Counted from the first letter of the stretch, positions 50,138 to 59,270 are shown. The stretch: 64,000 nt of DNA from Curtobacterium sp. SGAir0471 (GCF_005490985.1 NZ_CP027869.1:124001-188000); one strand, 5' to 3'. Numbers and translations: made by a program. Notes: generated by a model not told the origin, from the letters alone.

Positions 50138-51040
50138 GTGGACACCGTCATCGTCATCGGAGAAGCCCTGGTCGACGTGGTCGACCGCCCCGAGGGTCGC
50201 GTCGAACACCCGGGTGGCAGCCCGATGAACGTCGCCGTCGGCCTCGCCCGGCTCGGCCGGTCGGCGCGACTCGTCTGCGCACTCGGCGACGACGACCGCG
50301 GCGCCTCGATCCGGGCGCACGTCGGCGCGAGCGACGTCGAGGTCGACGCGACCGCGATCGACCGGACCTCGACGGCCGTCGCGACCATCGGCGAGGACGG
50401 CGGCGCGTCCTACGAGTTCGACCTCGACTGGCGGCTCGACCCGGTGCACGTGCCCGCTGCGACGCCGCTCGTCCACGTCGGCTCCATCGGCGCCGTGCTC
50501 GAACCCGGGGCACGCGCCGTGCTCGAGGCCCTGCGCGTCCGTCCGACCGACGCACTCGTCTCGGTCGACCCGAACGTCCGGCCGTCGATCACGCCGGACC
50601 GGGACGCCGTGCTCGCGACCCTCGAGCCGCTGTTCGCCGAGGCCGACGTGGTCAAGCTCAGCGACGAGGACGCCGCGTGGCTCTGGCCGGACCGCAGCGT
50701 CGACCAGGTGCTCGACGGCCTGCTCGCCTACGGCACGGCCCTCGCCGCGGTGACGCTCGGCGGAGCGGGGTGTGCGATGGCGTCCACTCGGGCGCGTATC
50801 ACCGTGCCGGCGCCGCGCGTCGAGGTCGCGGACACGATCGGTGCGGGGGACTCGTTCATGGCGGGGCTGCTCGCGAGTGTGCTGGCACGGGGGAGCGCCC
50901 CGACCGCGCTCGACGCCGACGAGCTCGGTCGCCTGGCGTCGCTCGCCCTGGCCTGTGCCGCGATCACGGTGTCCCGCCCGGGCGCCGACCCACCGACCCG
51001 CGCCGAGCTCCCGACCGGGGTCGTGTCGGACGTCGACTGA
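50138..51040 (+). CDS. PfkB-family carbohydrate kinase (fructokinase-like)
   Basis: A 300-aa ribokinase-fold kinase. Signature 1 HPGGSPMNVAVGLARLG (about 25-41) and signature 2 DTIGAGDSFMAG (about 230) with the catalytic Asp are intact. The fructokinase-like N-terminus suggests a free hexose substrate; tagatose-6-phosphate is an alternative given the nearby galactosamine locus. GTG 50138 is set by the -10-like hexamer 6 nt upstream. Confidence 0.88.
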   Translation: MDTVIVIGEALVDVVDRPEGRVEHPGGSPMNVAVGLARLGRSARLVCALGDDDRGASIRAHVGASDVEVDATAIDRTSTAVATIGEDGGASYEFDLDWRLDPVHVPAATPLVHVGSIGAVLEPGARAVLEALRVRPTDALVSVDPNVRPSITPDRDAVLATLEPLFAEADVVKLSDEDAAWLWPDRSVDQVLDGLLAYGTALAAVTLGGAGCAMASTRARITVPAPRVEVADTIGAGDSFMAGLLASVLARGSAPTALDADELGRLASLALACAAITVSRPGADPPTRAELPTGVVSDVD

Positions 51041-51043
51041 CGG

Positions 51044-51061
51044 CGGACGGGAGGCGCGGGG
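51044..51061 (+). repeat. half copy of the dispersed palindrome
   Basis: Only the left arm (CGGACGGGAGGCGCGGGG) is present, 3 nt after a stop codon. The expected right arm is missing and a decayed region follows. Confidence 0.75.
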
Positions 51062-51085
51062 CTGCTGGCGTGACGCCGGTGACGG

Positions 51086-51205
51086 TCAGGAGATTCCGGC
51101 CAGCGCCAGCCAGTCGCCGAAGGCGTCCTTCGGGATGACGCTCAGGGTGCCGTCCGTCTCGATCACGACCGCGGCCACCGTGCTCACGTCGCCGACCCTC
51201 GAGCT
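51086..51205 (-). pseudogene. remnant of a DUF421 (YetF-like) gene
   Basis: The last about 35 codons read TVAAVVIETDGTLSVIPKDAFGDW and then stop. This matches the usual C-terminal end of DUF421 membrane proteins (A-x-L-E-x-D-G-x-x-S-V-I). The frame upstream turns into unrelated low-complexity sequence and lacks the TM domain, so only the 3' end survives. The upstream limit is approximate. Confidence 0.5.
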
Positions 51206-51343
51206 GAGGTCGCGAGCAGCGCGCTCGCCAGCGCCCCCTCCGCCCACGACACTCCGCCCACGACACTCCGTCCCGGCGCTCGGCAGCGGCGCCGCCACCC
51301 ACCGTGCACCGCGGTCGGCTGCCCCGCTGTCAGACCGTGACGG

Positions 51344-51698
51344 GGAGCTCATCAGCCCGTCCCTGCTCGCCGACGTCGGCGTGCCCGGCTACGTGTTCGC
51401 CGTGCTGCTGCTCCTGCTCGCCCGGCCGCTCGCGGTCGAGGTCGCACTCGTCCGCAGCGGACTGGACCGGTGGGAGCGAGCGACGGCTGCGTGGTTCCGT
51501 CCGAAGGGGTTCGCGAGCGTGCTCTACGGGCTGCTCGTGCTCGGGAGCACGGTGCCCGACGCCGATCGGCTCTTCGACGTCATCGTGGTCGCGGTCGTGC
51601 TCTCGATCGTCGCGCACTCGTCGACCGACGTCCCCATCGCGGACGCCTTCGCGCGCCGGGCGGAGCGCGAAGAGGAGTCCCGACGGGTCGGCCGCTGA
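51344..51698 (+). pseudogene. 3' remnant of a cation:proton antiporter gene
   Basis: About 115 codons read LISPSLLADVGVPGYVFAVL, further TM helices, the FRPKGFASVLYGLLVLGS segment, and a final cytoplasmic tail. This matches the C-terminal third of CPA-type Na+/H+ antiporters (normally about 400 aa or more). No start codon or upstream half is present in any frame nearby, so the 5' part was deleted. The left limit is approximate. Confidence 0.6.
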
Positions 51699-51710
51699 GA
51701 CGTCGTGCGC

Positions 51711-52634
51711 TCAGGCGTGGGCCGCGAGGAACGCGTCGGTCTCAGCGGCCGTCGGTGCCGTCGCCGGCCCCTGCCGCGTCACCGCGAGGGCGGCTGCGGC
51801 GTTCGCGCGCCGGACCGACTCGTGCAGGGACGCTCCGCGGGCCAGGGCTGCGACGAACACCCCGCCGTGGGCGTCGCCCGCGCCGTTCGAGTCCACCGCG
51901 TCGACGGGGAAGCCGGGCACCAGGACAGGGGCGCGTCCGGACTCGGCGACCCAGCAGCCCGCTGCGCCGTCGCGGACCAGCGCGGTGCCGCGGGCGGACG
52001 CGGCGATCGCGGCGACCGCCTCGGGGAGTCCCGCGGCGGTCGGTGCCATGAGCCGCGCCTCCCGGCCGTTGGCGCTGACCACGTCCGCACGGGCGATGAC
52101 GGGGCCGAGCACCGCCGGGGGCAGCGTGTCGACCAGGGGCGACGGGTCGAGCACGACGCGCACCGTGTCCGGCACCGTCGTCAGCCAGTCGGCGATCGCC
52201 GGACCGTTGACGGCGTGGGCGAGGCCGTAGCCGGAGACGAAGACCGTGTCGTCGGACCGGAGCACGATCCGGTCGAGGTCCTCGCGACCGAGGCGGCCCT
52301 CGGCACCGACGCTCGTCACGAAGGTCCGTTCGGTCGTCGCGTCGACGAGTGCCACGCAGTACCCGCTGTCGACGTCGTCGAGTCCCGGCTGCAGGACCTC
52401 GACGTCCGAGTCGACGAGCGCGGCTCGGACGACGTCGCCGAACGGCCCGGTGCCGTACTGCCCGGCGAACACCACCGGGAGCCCGTCCCGGACCGCGGCC
52501 ACCATCGTGTTGAGCCCGCCGCCCGCGGTGATCTCGGATGCCGAAGCGATGACGTCGCCGCCGGGCTCCGGGATCGCGTCCACGCGCATGACGATGTCGA
52601 CGACGACGTTGCCGACGGAGACGAGGCGGCTCAC
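51711..52634 (-). CDS. PfkB-family kinase of the ADP-ribosylglycohydrolase operon
   Basis: A 307-aa ribokinase-fold kinase. Signature 1 is GGGLNTMVAAVRDG (about 40-53) and signature 2 DSNGAGDAHGGVF (about 255-267) holds the catalytic Asp. In context it may phosphorylate ribose or a nucleoside. GTG 52634 overlaps the permease stop (GTGA). Last gene of its operon. Confidence 0.88.
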   Translation of the reverse strand: MSRLVSVGNVVVDIVMRVDAIPEPGGDVIASASEITAGGGLNTMVAAVRDGLPVVFAGQYGTGPFGDVVRAALVDSDVEVLQPGLDDVDSGYCVALVDATTERTFVTSVGAEGRLGREDLDRIVLRSDDTVFVSGYGLAHAVNGPAIADWLTTVPDTVRVVLDPSPLVDTLPPAVLGPVIARADVVSANGREARLMAPTAAGLPEAVAAIAASARGTALVRDGAAGCWVAESGRAPVLVPGFPVDAVDSNGAGDAHGGVFVAALARGASLHESVRRANAAAALAVTRQGPATAPTAAETDAFLAAHA

Positions 52635-54115
52635 GCGCGCTCCTCGGGTGCGTGCAGCTGGCCGCGGGGACCGCCGGTGAGCAGGTAGACCAGGGCGGCG
52701 ACGACGAACGTCACGACCCAGCCGAGGCCGTTCGCGCCGATCCAGCTGTCGGAGAGCGCTCCGACGAACACCGGGTCCGCGTCGCCGACCTGCACCGAGG
52801 TGAAGAGGAAGCCGACGACGATCGCGACGACCCAGGCCGAGAGGGCACCCCAGGCGACACCGCCGCGGTACCAGTAGCGGCCGCCGGCGCGCAGGTCGAG
52901 CAGCGCGGCCGGGTCGTACCAGCGTCGCTTCGCCATGTCGGCGATGAAGACCCCGAGCCAGGCCGTGATCGGCACCGCGAGCACGGAGATGAAGGTGATG
53001 AAGGGCGCGTAGAAGCCGTCGGCCACGAGCATGAAGTACATCGCGCCGAGGGTCGTGACGACCACGTCGACGGCGACCGCCCACACCCGGGGCACCTTGA
53101 CGCCGAGGGTCAGCGTGGTGAGGCTCGCCGAGTACACCGACAGGTGGTTCGACAGCAGCAGGCCGCCGAACGCGGCGACCAGGTACGGGATCGCCATCCA
53201 GCTCGGCAGCAGGTCGCGGATCGCCGCCACCGGGTCACCGGCCTGCGCGAGCGTGGGGTCGCCGGCGGAGACGAGGGCACCGAGACCGACCAGGACCACG
53301 AGCGGGATGCCCGCGCCGGCGGCGCTCGCGCTGATCAGTGCGCCCGCCTTCACCGACGTGCGCGTGTACCGGGCGATGTCCGCGCCGGCGGTCGCCCAGC
53401 CGATGCCGGTGCCCGCGGCGATGGTGCCGATGCCGATGACCATCGCGGCTACCGGACCCGCCGGCTGCGACCCGACGACGTCCCAGTCGACGCGGAGCAC
53501 CAGGAAGACGGCGACGAACACGTTGAGCGCGCCGAACACCCACGTCGCCCACTTCTGCACGGCGACGATGAACGCGTGACCGAGCCCGGAGATGAGCACG
53601 GTGGCGATCACGAACACCAGGATGGCGACGATCGTCAGCACCGGGTTCGCCTTCGCGTCGCCGTCGGTGCCGAAGAGGATCGTGAAGAGCGACAGCAGCA
53701 CGAAGGCCGCGGTCGTGGTGTTCACGGTCTCCCAACCCAGGCGGGACAGCAGCGACACCGCGGTCGGCCCGATGTTGCCGCGGACGCCGAACACCGCGCG
53801 GCTCAGGGTCAGTCCGGGGGCGCCGCCGCGTCGTCCGGCGATGGAGATCACGCCGACGACCGCGAACGAGCCTGCGGCGCCGATGAGCGCGACGACGAGC
53901 GCCTGCCAGATCGTCAGGCCCTGGAACGCCACGAGGGTCGCGCCGAGCGGGAGCCCGAGGATCGAGATGTTCGCGGCGAACCAGACCCAGAACAGTGCGC
54001 CGGGTGCGCCGTTCCGCTCGTCGTGGGGCACGGGCTCGATGCCGCGCTGTTCGACGCTCGTCAGCGTGCCGCTGGAGAGCGTGCCGCCGGAGCGTGTGGT
54101 GGTGTCCTGGGCCAT
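52631..54115 (-). CDS. NCS1-family nucleobase/nucleoside permease
   Basis: A 494-aa permease with about twelve TM helices of the purine-cytosine permease (NCS1) family. The start IEPVPHDERNGAPGALFWVWFAANIS and LSRAVFGVRGNIGPTAVSLLSRLGWETVN are typical of CodB/cytosine-permease-like proteins. AAGAGGATC precedes ATG 54115. It probably imports the base or nucleoside used by the operon enzymes. Confidence 0.9.
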   Translation of the reverse strand: MAQDTTTRSGGTLSSGTLTSVEQRGIEPVPHDERNGAPGALFWVWFAANISILGLPLGATLVAFQGLTIWQALVVALIGAAGSFAVVGVISIAGRRGGAPGLTLSRAVFGVRGNIGPTAVSLLSRLGWETVNTTTAAFVLLSLFTILFGTDGDAKANPVLTIVAILVFVIATVLISGLGHAFIVAVQKWATWVFGALNVFVAVFLVLRVDWDVVGSQPAGPVAAMVIGIGTIAAGTGIGWATAGADIARYTRTSVKAGALISASAAGAGIPLVVLVGLGALVSAGDPTLAQAGDPVAAIRDLLPSWMAIPYLVAAFGGLLLSNHLSVYSASLTTLTLGVKVPRVWAVAVDVVVTTLGAMYFMLVADGFYAPFITFISVLAVPITAWLGVFIADMAKRRWYDPAALLDLRAGGRYWYRGGVAWGALSAWVVAIVVGFLFTSVQVGDADPVFVGALSDSWIGANGLGWVVTFVVAALVYLLTGGPRGQLHAPEERA

Positions 54116-54204
54116 GGGGATCCTCTTACGTCATCGGAAGGGTGCTGCGGGGGAGGGGTGACCGGACGGCGGCGGAGGGGGGACCGCCGCCGTCCGGGGT
54201 CGGG

Positions 54205-55221
54205 TCAGGCCCGGTGACGGAGCGTGAGCAGTCCGTCGACCAGCGGGCCGAGGTCGAGGTGGTTGACGGTCGTCACGGTGGCGACCGCGTCGGCGGGCCA
54301 TGCGTCCGGACCGTGCACGGCGCCGAGCACCGCACCGGCCATCGCGGCGATCGTGTCGGTGTCGCCGCCGATCGACGCGGCGGTGCAGAGCGTCTCCCAG
54401 GGATCGAGGTCGAGCGCGACGAGCGCGAGCGCAGCGACGACGGACTCCTGGCTGGCCACGCTCGTGCCGATCACCTGCGCGACGGCGTCGATCCGGCCGT
54501 CGGTGGGGACGGTGGGCAGGAAGCCGCGCGCCCAGGTGGTCTTCGCCGCGATGTCGCCACCGGCGACCCAGTGGCCGCGCGCCGCACCGATCGTGGCGGC
54601 GGCGACCGCGGCGTCGAGTGCCTCGGTCCGCGTGGCACCGTCGATGCCGGCGCTCACCGCGGCGGCGACCGCGCTCGCCCCGGCGATGCCGATCCCGGTG
54701 TCGTGGGTGACGCGTGACGCGTCCTGCACGGCGTCGACCAGGCGGACGAGGTCACCGGAGGGCACGGCGATCCCGACCGGGGCGATCCGCATCGCGGCAC
54801 CGTTCGTCGTGCCCGTCGAGCCGGCCTCGGACGCCGGCACCCCGTCGAGGATCCGCTGCACGGCGGTCTTCGTGCTCGGTCCGAGCAGGTCGAGCGACCC
54901 CTTGGCCTCCATCGCGCGTTCCCACGCGATGAGTGCCTCGGCGAAGCGGGTGGGGTCGATGTGTCCGTCGCCCTCGAGGAGCAGCTCGGCGACCATGACC
55001 GCCTGCTCGGTGTCGTCGGTGATCGTGCCCGCGGGCATGCCGGCGGCGATCCGCTGGTGCGGTCCGGCGTCGGCGAACCCGGTGATCCTCCCGTGGTCGG
55101 CGCGGATCTGCGCGAGGGACATCGATTGCGTGGGCATGCCGAGGGCGTCGCCGATCGCGAGTCCGGTCAGAGCGGCGAGGGCGTGGGGCTGGTCGTTCAC
55201 GGTGTCCTGTCGGGTCGTCAT
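54205..55221 (-). CDS. ADP-ribosylglycohydrolase family protein
   Basis: A 338-aa all-helical hydrolase of the ARH/DraG family, which cleaves N- or O-glycosidic bonds of ribosyl groups using two metal ions. Metal-site motifs are visible: GDALGMP (about 24-30), TDDTEQA (about 67-73) and GGDTDTIAAMAG (about 287-298). In this operon a nucleoside or ribosylated small molecule is a more likely substrate than an ADP-ribosylated protein. It overlaps the GntR gene by 4 nt. Confidence 0.9.
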   Translation of the reverse strand: MTTRQDTVNDQPHALAALTGLAIGDALGMPTQSMSLAQIRADHGRITGFADAGPHQRIAAGMPAGTITDDTEQAVMVAELLLEGDGHIDPTRFAEALIAWERAMEAKGSLDLLGPSTKTAVQRILDGVPASEAGSTGTTNGAAMRIAPVGIAVPSGDLVRLVDAVQDASRVTHDTGIGIAGASAVAAAVSAGIDGATRTEALDAAVAAATIGAARGHWVAGGDIAAKTTWARGFLPTVPTDGRIDAVAQVIGTSVASQESVVAALALVALDLDPWETLCTAASIGGDTDTIAAMAGAVLGAVHGPDAWPADAVATVTTVNHLDLGPLVDGLLTLRHRA

Positions 55222-55928
55222 CGTGTCGTCCCGAAGCGCATGTGCAGGCGGAACCGGTCTGGGTCGAGGAGGCTGTCGACGCGCTCGACGAACGCGCCCT
55301 GGGCGGTGCGCGAGTCACGTCGGCTCCGGAGGAACGGGGTCCCCTCGGCGCGGTCGAGCAGGCGGGCGTCCTCGGCGTCGAGGGGCACGACGTCGACCCA
55401 CTGCTCGGCGCTCGCCGGCACGAGTCCCGCCTCGGCGATGGTCGCGGTGAGCGAGTCGTCGACCAGGCCGGCGGTCGGTGCGGTGGCCAGGCGGCCGATG
55501 GCGGGCAGGACGCTCCGCTCGAGGGACACCGGGCGTCCGCCCACGACGGTGCGTAGGCGGTCGACCACGACGAACGTCGCGTCCGCCGCGTCCACCTCGG
55601 CCTGGAGGTGCGGGTCGTCCACGCGGTCGAGCCGCAGGACGCGTGTGGTCACCTCGGTGCCCGAGGCGGCGATCGATCGCGCCCAGCCGCCGCGCGGGTC
55701 CAGGGCGGCGCCGTCGAAGGTCACGACCGACCCGACGCCCCCGTGGGTCGAGATGTACTCGTCGTCGGCCAGATCGGCGAGGGCGGCGCGGACGGTGCCG
55801 CGGCTCACCGCGAAGCGGGCGGCGAGGTCGTGCTCGCCGGGCAGGCGCTCACCGGCGCGGTACCGACCCGTCGCGATCGCGTCGCGGAGGGCGTCGGCGA
55901 CGAGGCGTCGCTTCGATGAGACGGGCAT
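55218..55928 (-). CDS. GntR/HutC-family regulator
   Basis: A 236-aa regulator with an N-terminal GntR winged helix (DAIATGRYRAGERLPGEHDLAARFAVSRGTVRAAL, about 12-50) and a C-terminal UTRA ligand-binding domain. It is the first gene of the operon with ADP-ribosylglycohydrolase, NCS1 permease and PfkB kinase. A perfect palindrome overlaps its promoter, which suggests autorepression. ATG 55928 has TACACT 7 nt upstream. Confidence 0.92.
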   Translation of the reverse strand: MPVSSKRRLVADALRDAIATGRYRAGERLPGEHDLAARFAVSRGTVRAALADLADDEYISTHGGVGSVVTFDGAALDPRGGWARSIAASGTEVTTRVLRLDRVDDPHLQAEVDAADATFVVVDRLRTVVGGRPVSLERSVLPAIGRLATAPTAGLVDDSLTATIAEAGLVPASAEQWVDVVPLDAEDARLLDRAEGTPFLRSRRDSRTAQGAFVERVDSLLDPDRFRLHMRFGTTR

Positions 55929-55935
55929 GGACAGC

Positions 55936-55949
55936 AGTGTACATGTACA
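55936..55949. promoter_or_regulatory. GntR operator and -10 element
   Basis: TGTACATGTACA (55938-55949) is a perfect 12-bp palindrome. The minus-strand -10 TACACT (55936-55941) overlaps it and ends 7 nt before the GntR ATG, so bound repressor would block the promoter. Confidence 0.7.
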
Positions 55950-55980
55950 AATCCTGTCCAGTACCACTCGTCCCCGCACG

Positions 55981-56026
55981 ACGGACGGGAGGCACGGTGC
56001 CAGCCGGCACCGTGCCTCCCGTCCGT
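55981..56026. repeat. dispersed palindrome, copy 6
   Basis: 21-nt arms around AGCC, with the paired variant GGCACGG/CCGTGCC instead of GGCGCGG/CCGCGCC. It lies 23 nt after the glgX stop (in the minus direction). Confidence 0.95.
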
Positions 56027-56048
56027 CTCGTCCTGCGTGCCGTCCCCG

Positions 56049-58067
56049 CTACACCAGCGCCGTGAAGGACGCGTCGCGCACGAGCAGCGTCGTCGCGTCG
56101 CCCTCGACGGCCTGGTCCGGGTCGCTCGACAGGCCGAGCGACCACGAACCGCCGCCCGGCTTCTCCGGCAGCGTGAACTCGACCGTGGTGTCCGACGCGT
56201 TGAGCAGCGCCGCGACGGTGTCGTCCCCACGCTGCAGCACGAGAATCACCGCGCGGTTGCCGCCGTCTGCCCAGTCGCCGTCCTCGAAGCCCTGCGCGTC
56301 GGCGCGGAGCACCTGCACCGTGGACTCCGAGTCGCCGGGGGCCGTACGGTACCACTCCGGGCGGAGCGCCTCGTGCTCCTTGCGGAACGCGATCGCCGCG
56401 GTGGTGAAGGCGAGCAGGTCACGGTCGGCGGCGTGCCAGTCGAACCACGAGATCTCGTCGTCCTGGCAGTACGCGTTGTTGTTGCCGCCCTGCGAGCGGG
56501 CGATCTCGTCGCCGCCCAGGATCATCGGGACACCCGCCGAGAGCAGCAGCGTGCCGAGGAAGTTCCGGCGCTGGCGGTCGCGGTAGTCGTTCACGGCGCC
56601 GTCGTCGGTCGGGCCCTCGATGCCGCCGTTGAACGAGGTGTTGTTGCTCTCGCCGTCGTTGTTGTCCTCGCCGTTGGCCTCGTTGTGCTTCTCGGCGTAC
56701 ATCGTCAGGTCGGCCAGGGTGAAGCCGTCGTGCGCGGTGACGAAGTTCACCGAGCAGAGCGGGGAACGACGGGAGCCTTCGTACACGTCGGGGGAGCCGA
56801 GGGCGCGCTGGACGGCGTCGCCGAGCGTGCCCTCGTCACCGCGCCAGAACGCGCGGAGGTCGTCGCGGTACTTGCCGTTCCACTCCGACCAGTCGGCCGG
56901 GAAGCCACCGACCTGGTACCCGGCGGTGTCCCACGGCTCGGCGATCATCTTCACCTCGCGGAGCACCGGGTCCTGGTGGATGATGTCGAGGAACGCGGAG
57001 TGCTTCTCGGCCTCGCCGTCCTGGCGGGTCAGCGTCGTCGCCAGGTCGAAGCGGAAGCCGTCGACGTGCATCTCCTCGACCCAGTAGCGCAGCGAGTCGG
57101 TGATGAGCCCGAGCGCCGACGGGTGCGACACGTTGAGCGAGTTGCCCGTGCCGGTCGTGTCGAAGTAGTTGCCCTCGTCGCCCTCGACCAGGCGGTAGTA
57201 CGAGGCGTTGTCGATGCCCTTGAAGGACAGCGTCGGGCCCATGTGGTTGCCCTCGGCGGTGTGGTTGTAGACGACGTCCATGATGACCTCGAGCCCCGCG
57301 GCGTGCAGGGCCTTGACCATCTCCTTGAACTCGGTGACCTGCTGGCCGGCGGTGCCCGAGGACGAGTACTCGTCGTGCGGGGCGAAGAAGCCGATGCTGT
57401 TGTAGCCCCAGTAGTTCCGGAGGCCCTTGTCGGCCAGGGTCGAGTCCTGCACGAACTGGTGCGTCGGCAGCAGCTCGACCGACGTGACGCCGAGGTCGGT
57501 CAGGTGCTTGATCGCCGCCGGGTGCGCCAGGCCCGCGTAGGTGCCGCGGATCTCCTCGGGCACGTCGGGGTGCTGCTTCGTGAAGCCCTTGACGTGCACC
57601 TCGTAGACGACGGTGTCGCGGTACGGGATGTGGAGCAGCGTGTCCCCGTCCCAGTCGAACTCGCGGTCGGCGACGACGGACTTCGGCATGGCGCTCGCCG
57701 AGTCGGTCTCGTCGATCTGCTCGGGGTTGTCCATGTCGTGCCCGAACAGCGCCTGGCCCCACTCGTACGAGCCGTCGATCGCGGTGGCGTAGGGGTCGAG
57801 GAGGAGCTTCGCCGGGTTGTGGCGGAGGCCGTTCGCCGGGTCCCACGCGCCGTGCACGCGGAAGCCGTAGCGGGTGCCGACGGTCACGTCCGGCACGACG
57901 TCGTGGAACGTGTACCCGGTGCGGTTGCGGAGCTCGGTGCGGTGCTCGGTGCCGTCCTCGTCGAAGCGGCAGAACTCCACGCGCTCGGCGGTGCTGGAGA
58001 AGAGGGCGACGTTGGCGCCGCCCTCGACGAGGGTGACACCGAGGGGCGTGCGGGAGGAAGAGGTCAT
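56049..58067 (-). CDS. glgX: glycogen debranching enzyme GlgX
   Basis: A 672-aa GH13 isoamylase-type enzyme that hydrolyses alpha-1,6 branches of phosphorylase-limit glycogen. A CBM48 domain (about 5-95) precedes the GH13 barrel. The barrel carries DVVYNHTAEG, the nucleophile DGFRFDLAT, the acid/base EPWD and TAHDGFTL. An acidic Asn/Asp insert (NGEDNNDGESNN) is normal for GlgX. ATG 58067 has no clear Shine-Dalgarno. Confidence 0.94.
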   Translation of the reverse strand: MTSSSRTPLGVTLVEGGANVALFSSTAERVEFCRFDEDGTEHRTELRNRTGYTFHDVVPDVTVGTRYGFRVHGAWDPANGLRHNPAKLLLDPYATAIDGSYEWGQALFGHDMDNPEQIDETDSASAMPKSVVADREFDWDGDTLLHIPYRDTVVYEVHVKGFTKQHPDVPEEIRGTYAGLAHPAAIKHLTDLGVTSVELLPTHQFVQDSTLADKGLRNYWGYNSIGFFAPHDEYSSSGTAGQQVTEFKEMVKALHAAGLEVIMDVVYNHTAEGNHMGPTLSFKGIDNASYYRLVEGDEGNYFDTTGTGNSLNVSHPSALGLITDSLRYWVEEMHVDGFRFDLATTLTRQDGEAEKHSAFLDIIHQDPVLREVKMIAEPWDTAGYQVGGFPADWSEWNGKYRDDLRAFWRGDEGTLGDAVQRALGSPDVYEGSRRSPLCSVNFVTAHDGFTLADLTMYAEKHNEANGEDNNDGESNNTSFNGGIEGPTDDGAVNDYRDRQRRNFLGTLLLSAGVPMILGGDEIARSQGGNNNAYCQDDEISWFDWHAADRDLLAFTTAAIAFRKEHEALRPEWYRTAPGDSESTVQVLRADAQGFEDGDWADGGNRAVILVLQRGDDTVAALLNASDTTVEFTLPEKPGGGSWSLGLSSDPDQAVEGDATTLLVRDASFTALV

Positions 58068-58127
58068 GACGCCACTTGTAGTGGTCGGCGGCTGTGTCCT
58101 CGGGCCGGGTGCGTACCCCGGCGACGG

Positions 58128-58181
58128 GACGACGGACGGGAGGCGCGGTGCCGGCTGGCACCGCGCCTCCCGTCCGTCGTC
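58128..58181. repeat. dispersed palindrome, copy 7 (longest)
   Basis: 25-nt arms around GGCT, the longest copy. It lies 43 nt after the msrA stop in the minus direction, between msrA and glgX. Confidence 0.95.
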
Positions 58182-58223
58182 CGGTCACGTCGTCACGTGA
58201 CCGTCGCGATCACCCGCCGGCGG

Positions 58224-58745
58224 TCAGACCGAGGCGGTCGCCTCGTCGCGGTGCGGGAGCTTCCAGCCCGGGCGCACGAAGTGGCAGGTGTACCCGGCGG
58301 GGTACTTCTCGAGGTAGTCCTGGTGCTCCTCCTCGGCCTCCCAGAAGTCGCCGGCGGGCTCGACCTCGGTGACGACCTTGCCCGGCCAGATGCCGGATGC
58401 GTCGACGTCCGCGATGGTGTCGAGCGCGACCTGGCGCTGCTCGTCGTCCTGGTAGAAGATCGCCGAGCGGTAGCTGCGGCCGACGTCGTTGCCCTGCCGG
58501 TCCTTGGTGGACGGGTCGTGGATCTGGAAGAAGAACTCGAGCAGGTCACGGTACGAGATCTGTGACGGGTCGAAGACGATCTCGACGGCCTCGGCGTGGT
58601 CGCCGTGGTTCCGGTACGTGGCGTTCGGGGTGTCGCCGCCGGAGTACCCGACGCGCGTGCTGATGACACCCGGACGGCGACGGAGGAGCTGCTGCGCTCC
58701 CCAGAAGCAGCCGCCGGCGAGGATGGCGGTCTCGGTCGTGGTCAT
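58224..58745 (-). CDS. msrA: peptide methionine-S-sulfoxide reductase MsrA
   Basis: A 173-aa enzyme that reduces Met-S-sulfoxide in proteins. The catalytic Cys is C13 in GCFWG. The conserved [12 protein letters not shown] and [15 protein letters not shown] blocks are present. CAGGAGGCC precedes ATG 58745. Confidence 0.96.
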   Translation of the reverse strand: MTTTETAILAGGCFWGAQQLLRRRPGVISTRVGYSGGDTPNATYRNHGDHAEAVEIVFDPSQISYRDLLEFFFQIHDPSTKDRQGNDVGRSYRSAIFYQDDEQRQVALDTIADVDASGIWPGKVVTEVEPAGDFWEAEEEHQDYLEKYPAGYTCHFVRPGWKLPHRDEATASV

Positions 58746-58939
58746 GGTGGCCTCCTGGGGTCGTCGTACCGCTGGCTGCGGCACCGTCGGGTGCAACCAC
58801 CGCGTGGGTGCAGGTGTTCCCGCGGGTCCATGGTGCCGTGTCGACCCGCGTGGCGGCTGTCCGACGGCCCGCGCGGAGCGCCCGTTGTCCACCGACCGCC
58901 GCCACGCCGGAGGCCCTCGCCGGTGTCGTCCCGGTGCTC

Positions 58940-58961
58940 TACCATTCGAACACACGTTCGA
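58940..58961 (+). promoter_or_regulatory. LexA SOS box overlapping a -10 element
   Basis: TCGAAC-ACAC-GTTCGA (58946-58961) matches exactly the actinobacterial/Gram-positive LexA site (CGAAC-N4-GTTCG). TACCAT (58940-58945) directly abuts it as -10. Flanking A and T extend the symmetry to ATTCGAA/TTCGAAT. Confidence 0.75.
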
Positions 58962-58975
58962 ATCGGGAGGTCGAG

Positions 58976-59236
58976 ATGATGTTGACGCACGAGGTCGCCA
59001 CGGTGTGGTGGGAGCGCGGCGTGCCGGACCGGATGGTGTGGCGTGACCGGCGTTGGCGGGTGAGCGACACCCCGACGCGGCTGACGGCGACGGCCGAGTT
59101 CCTGCCGTCGGCGATGACCCACGCGCCCGAGCGCACGGTCGGCTGGCGCTTCCAGGTCAGTGCCGAGGGTGACGCGGTCGTGGTCGACATCGTGCCCGAG
59201 GGGGACGGCTGGGTGGTCGCCCGCACCTGGCGCTGA
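58976..59236 (+). CDS. small DUF6504-like protein under SOS control
   Basis: An 86-aa protein with a Trp/Arg-rich start ([27 protein letters not shown]) typical of the DUF6504 type that accompanies DinB/ImuB-like Y-family polymerases in actinobacteria. GGGAGG precedes adjacent ATG codons at 58976 and 58979. The LexA box upstream supports a DNA-damage role. No polymerase gene is adjacent here. The family assignment is from memory of the motif and should be treated as likely, not certain. Confidence 0.7.
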   Translation: MMLTHEVATVWWERGVPDRMVWRDRRWRVSDTPTRLTATAEFLPSAMTHAPERTVGWRFQVSAEGDAVVVDIVPEGDGWVVARTWR

Positions 59237-59270
59237 CCGCGGGACCGGTCGTGCGCCGACGCGGCCCGGG

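Noticed and set aside
51704..52688. Plus-strand frame of about 327 codons opposite the PfkB/permease junction
   Set aside because: It is an antisense shadow with Arg/Asp-rich composition; the minus-strand kinase signatures are clear.
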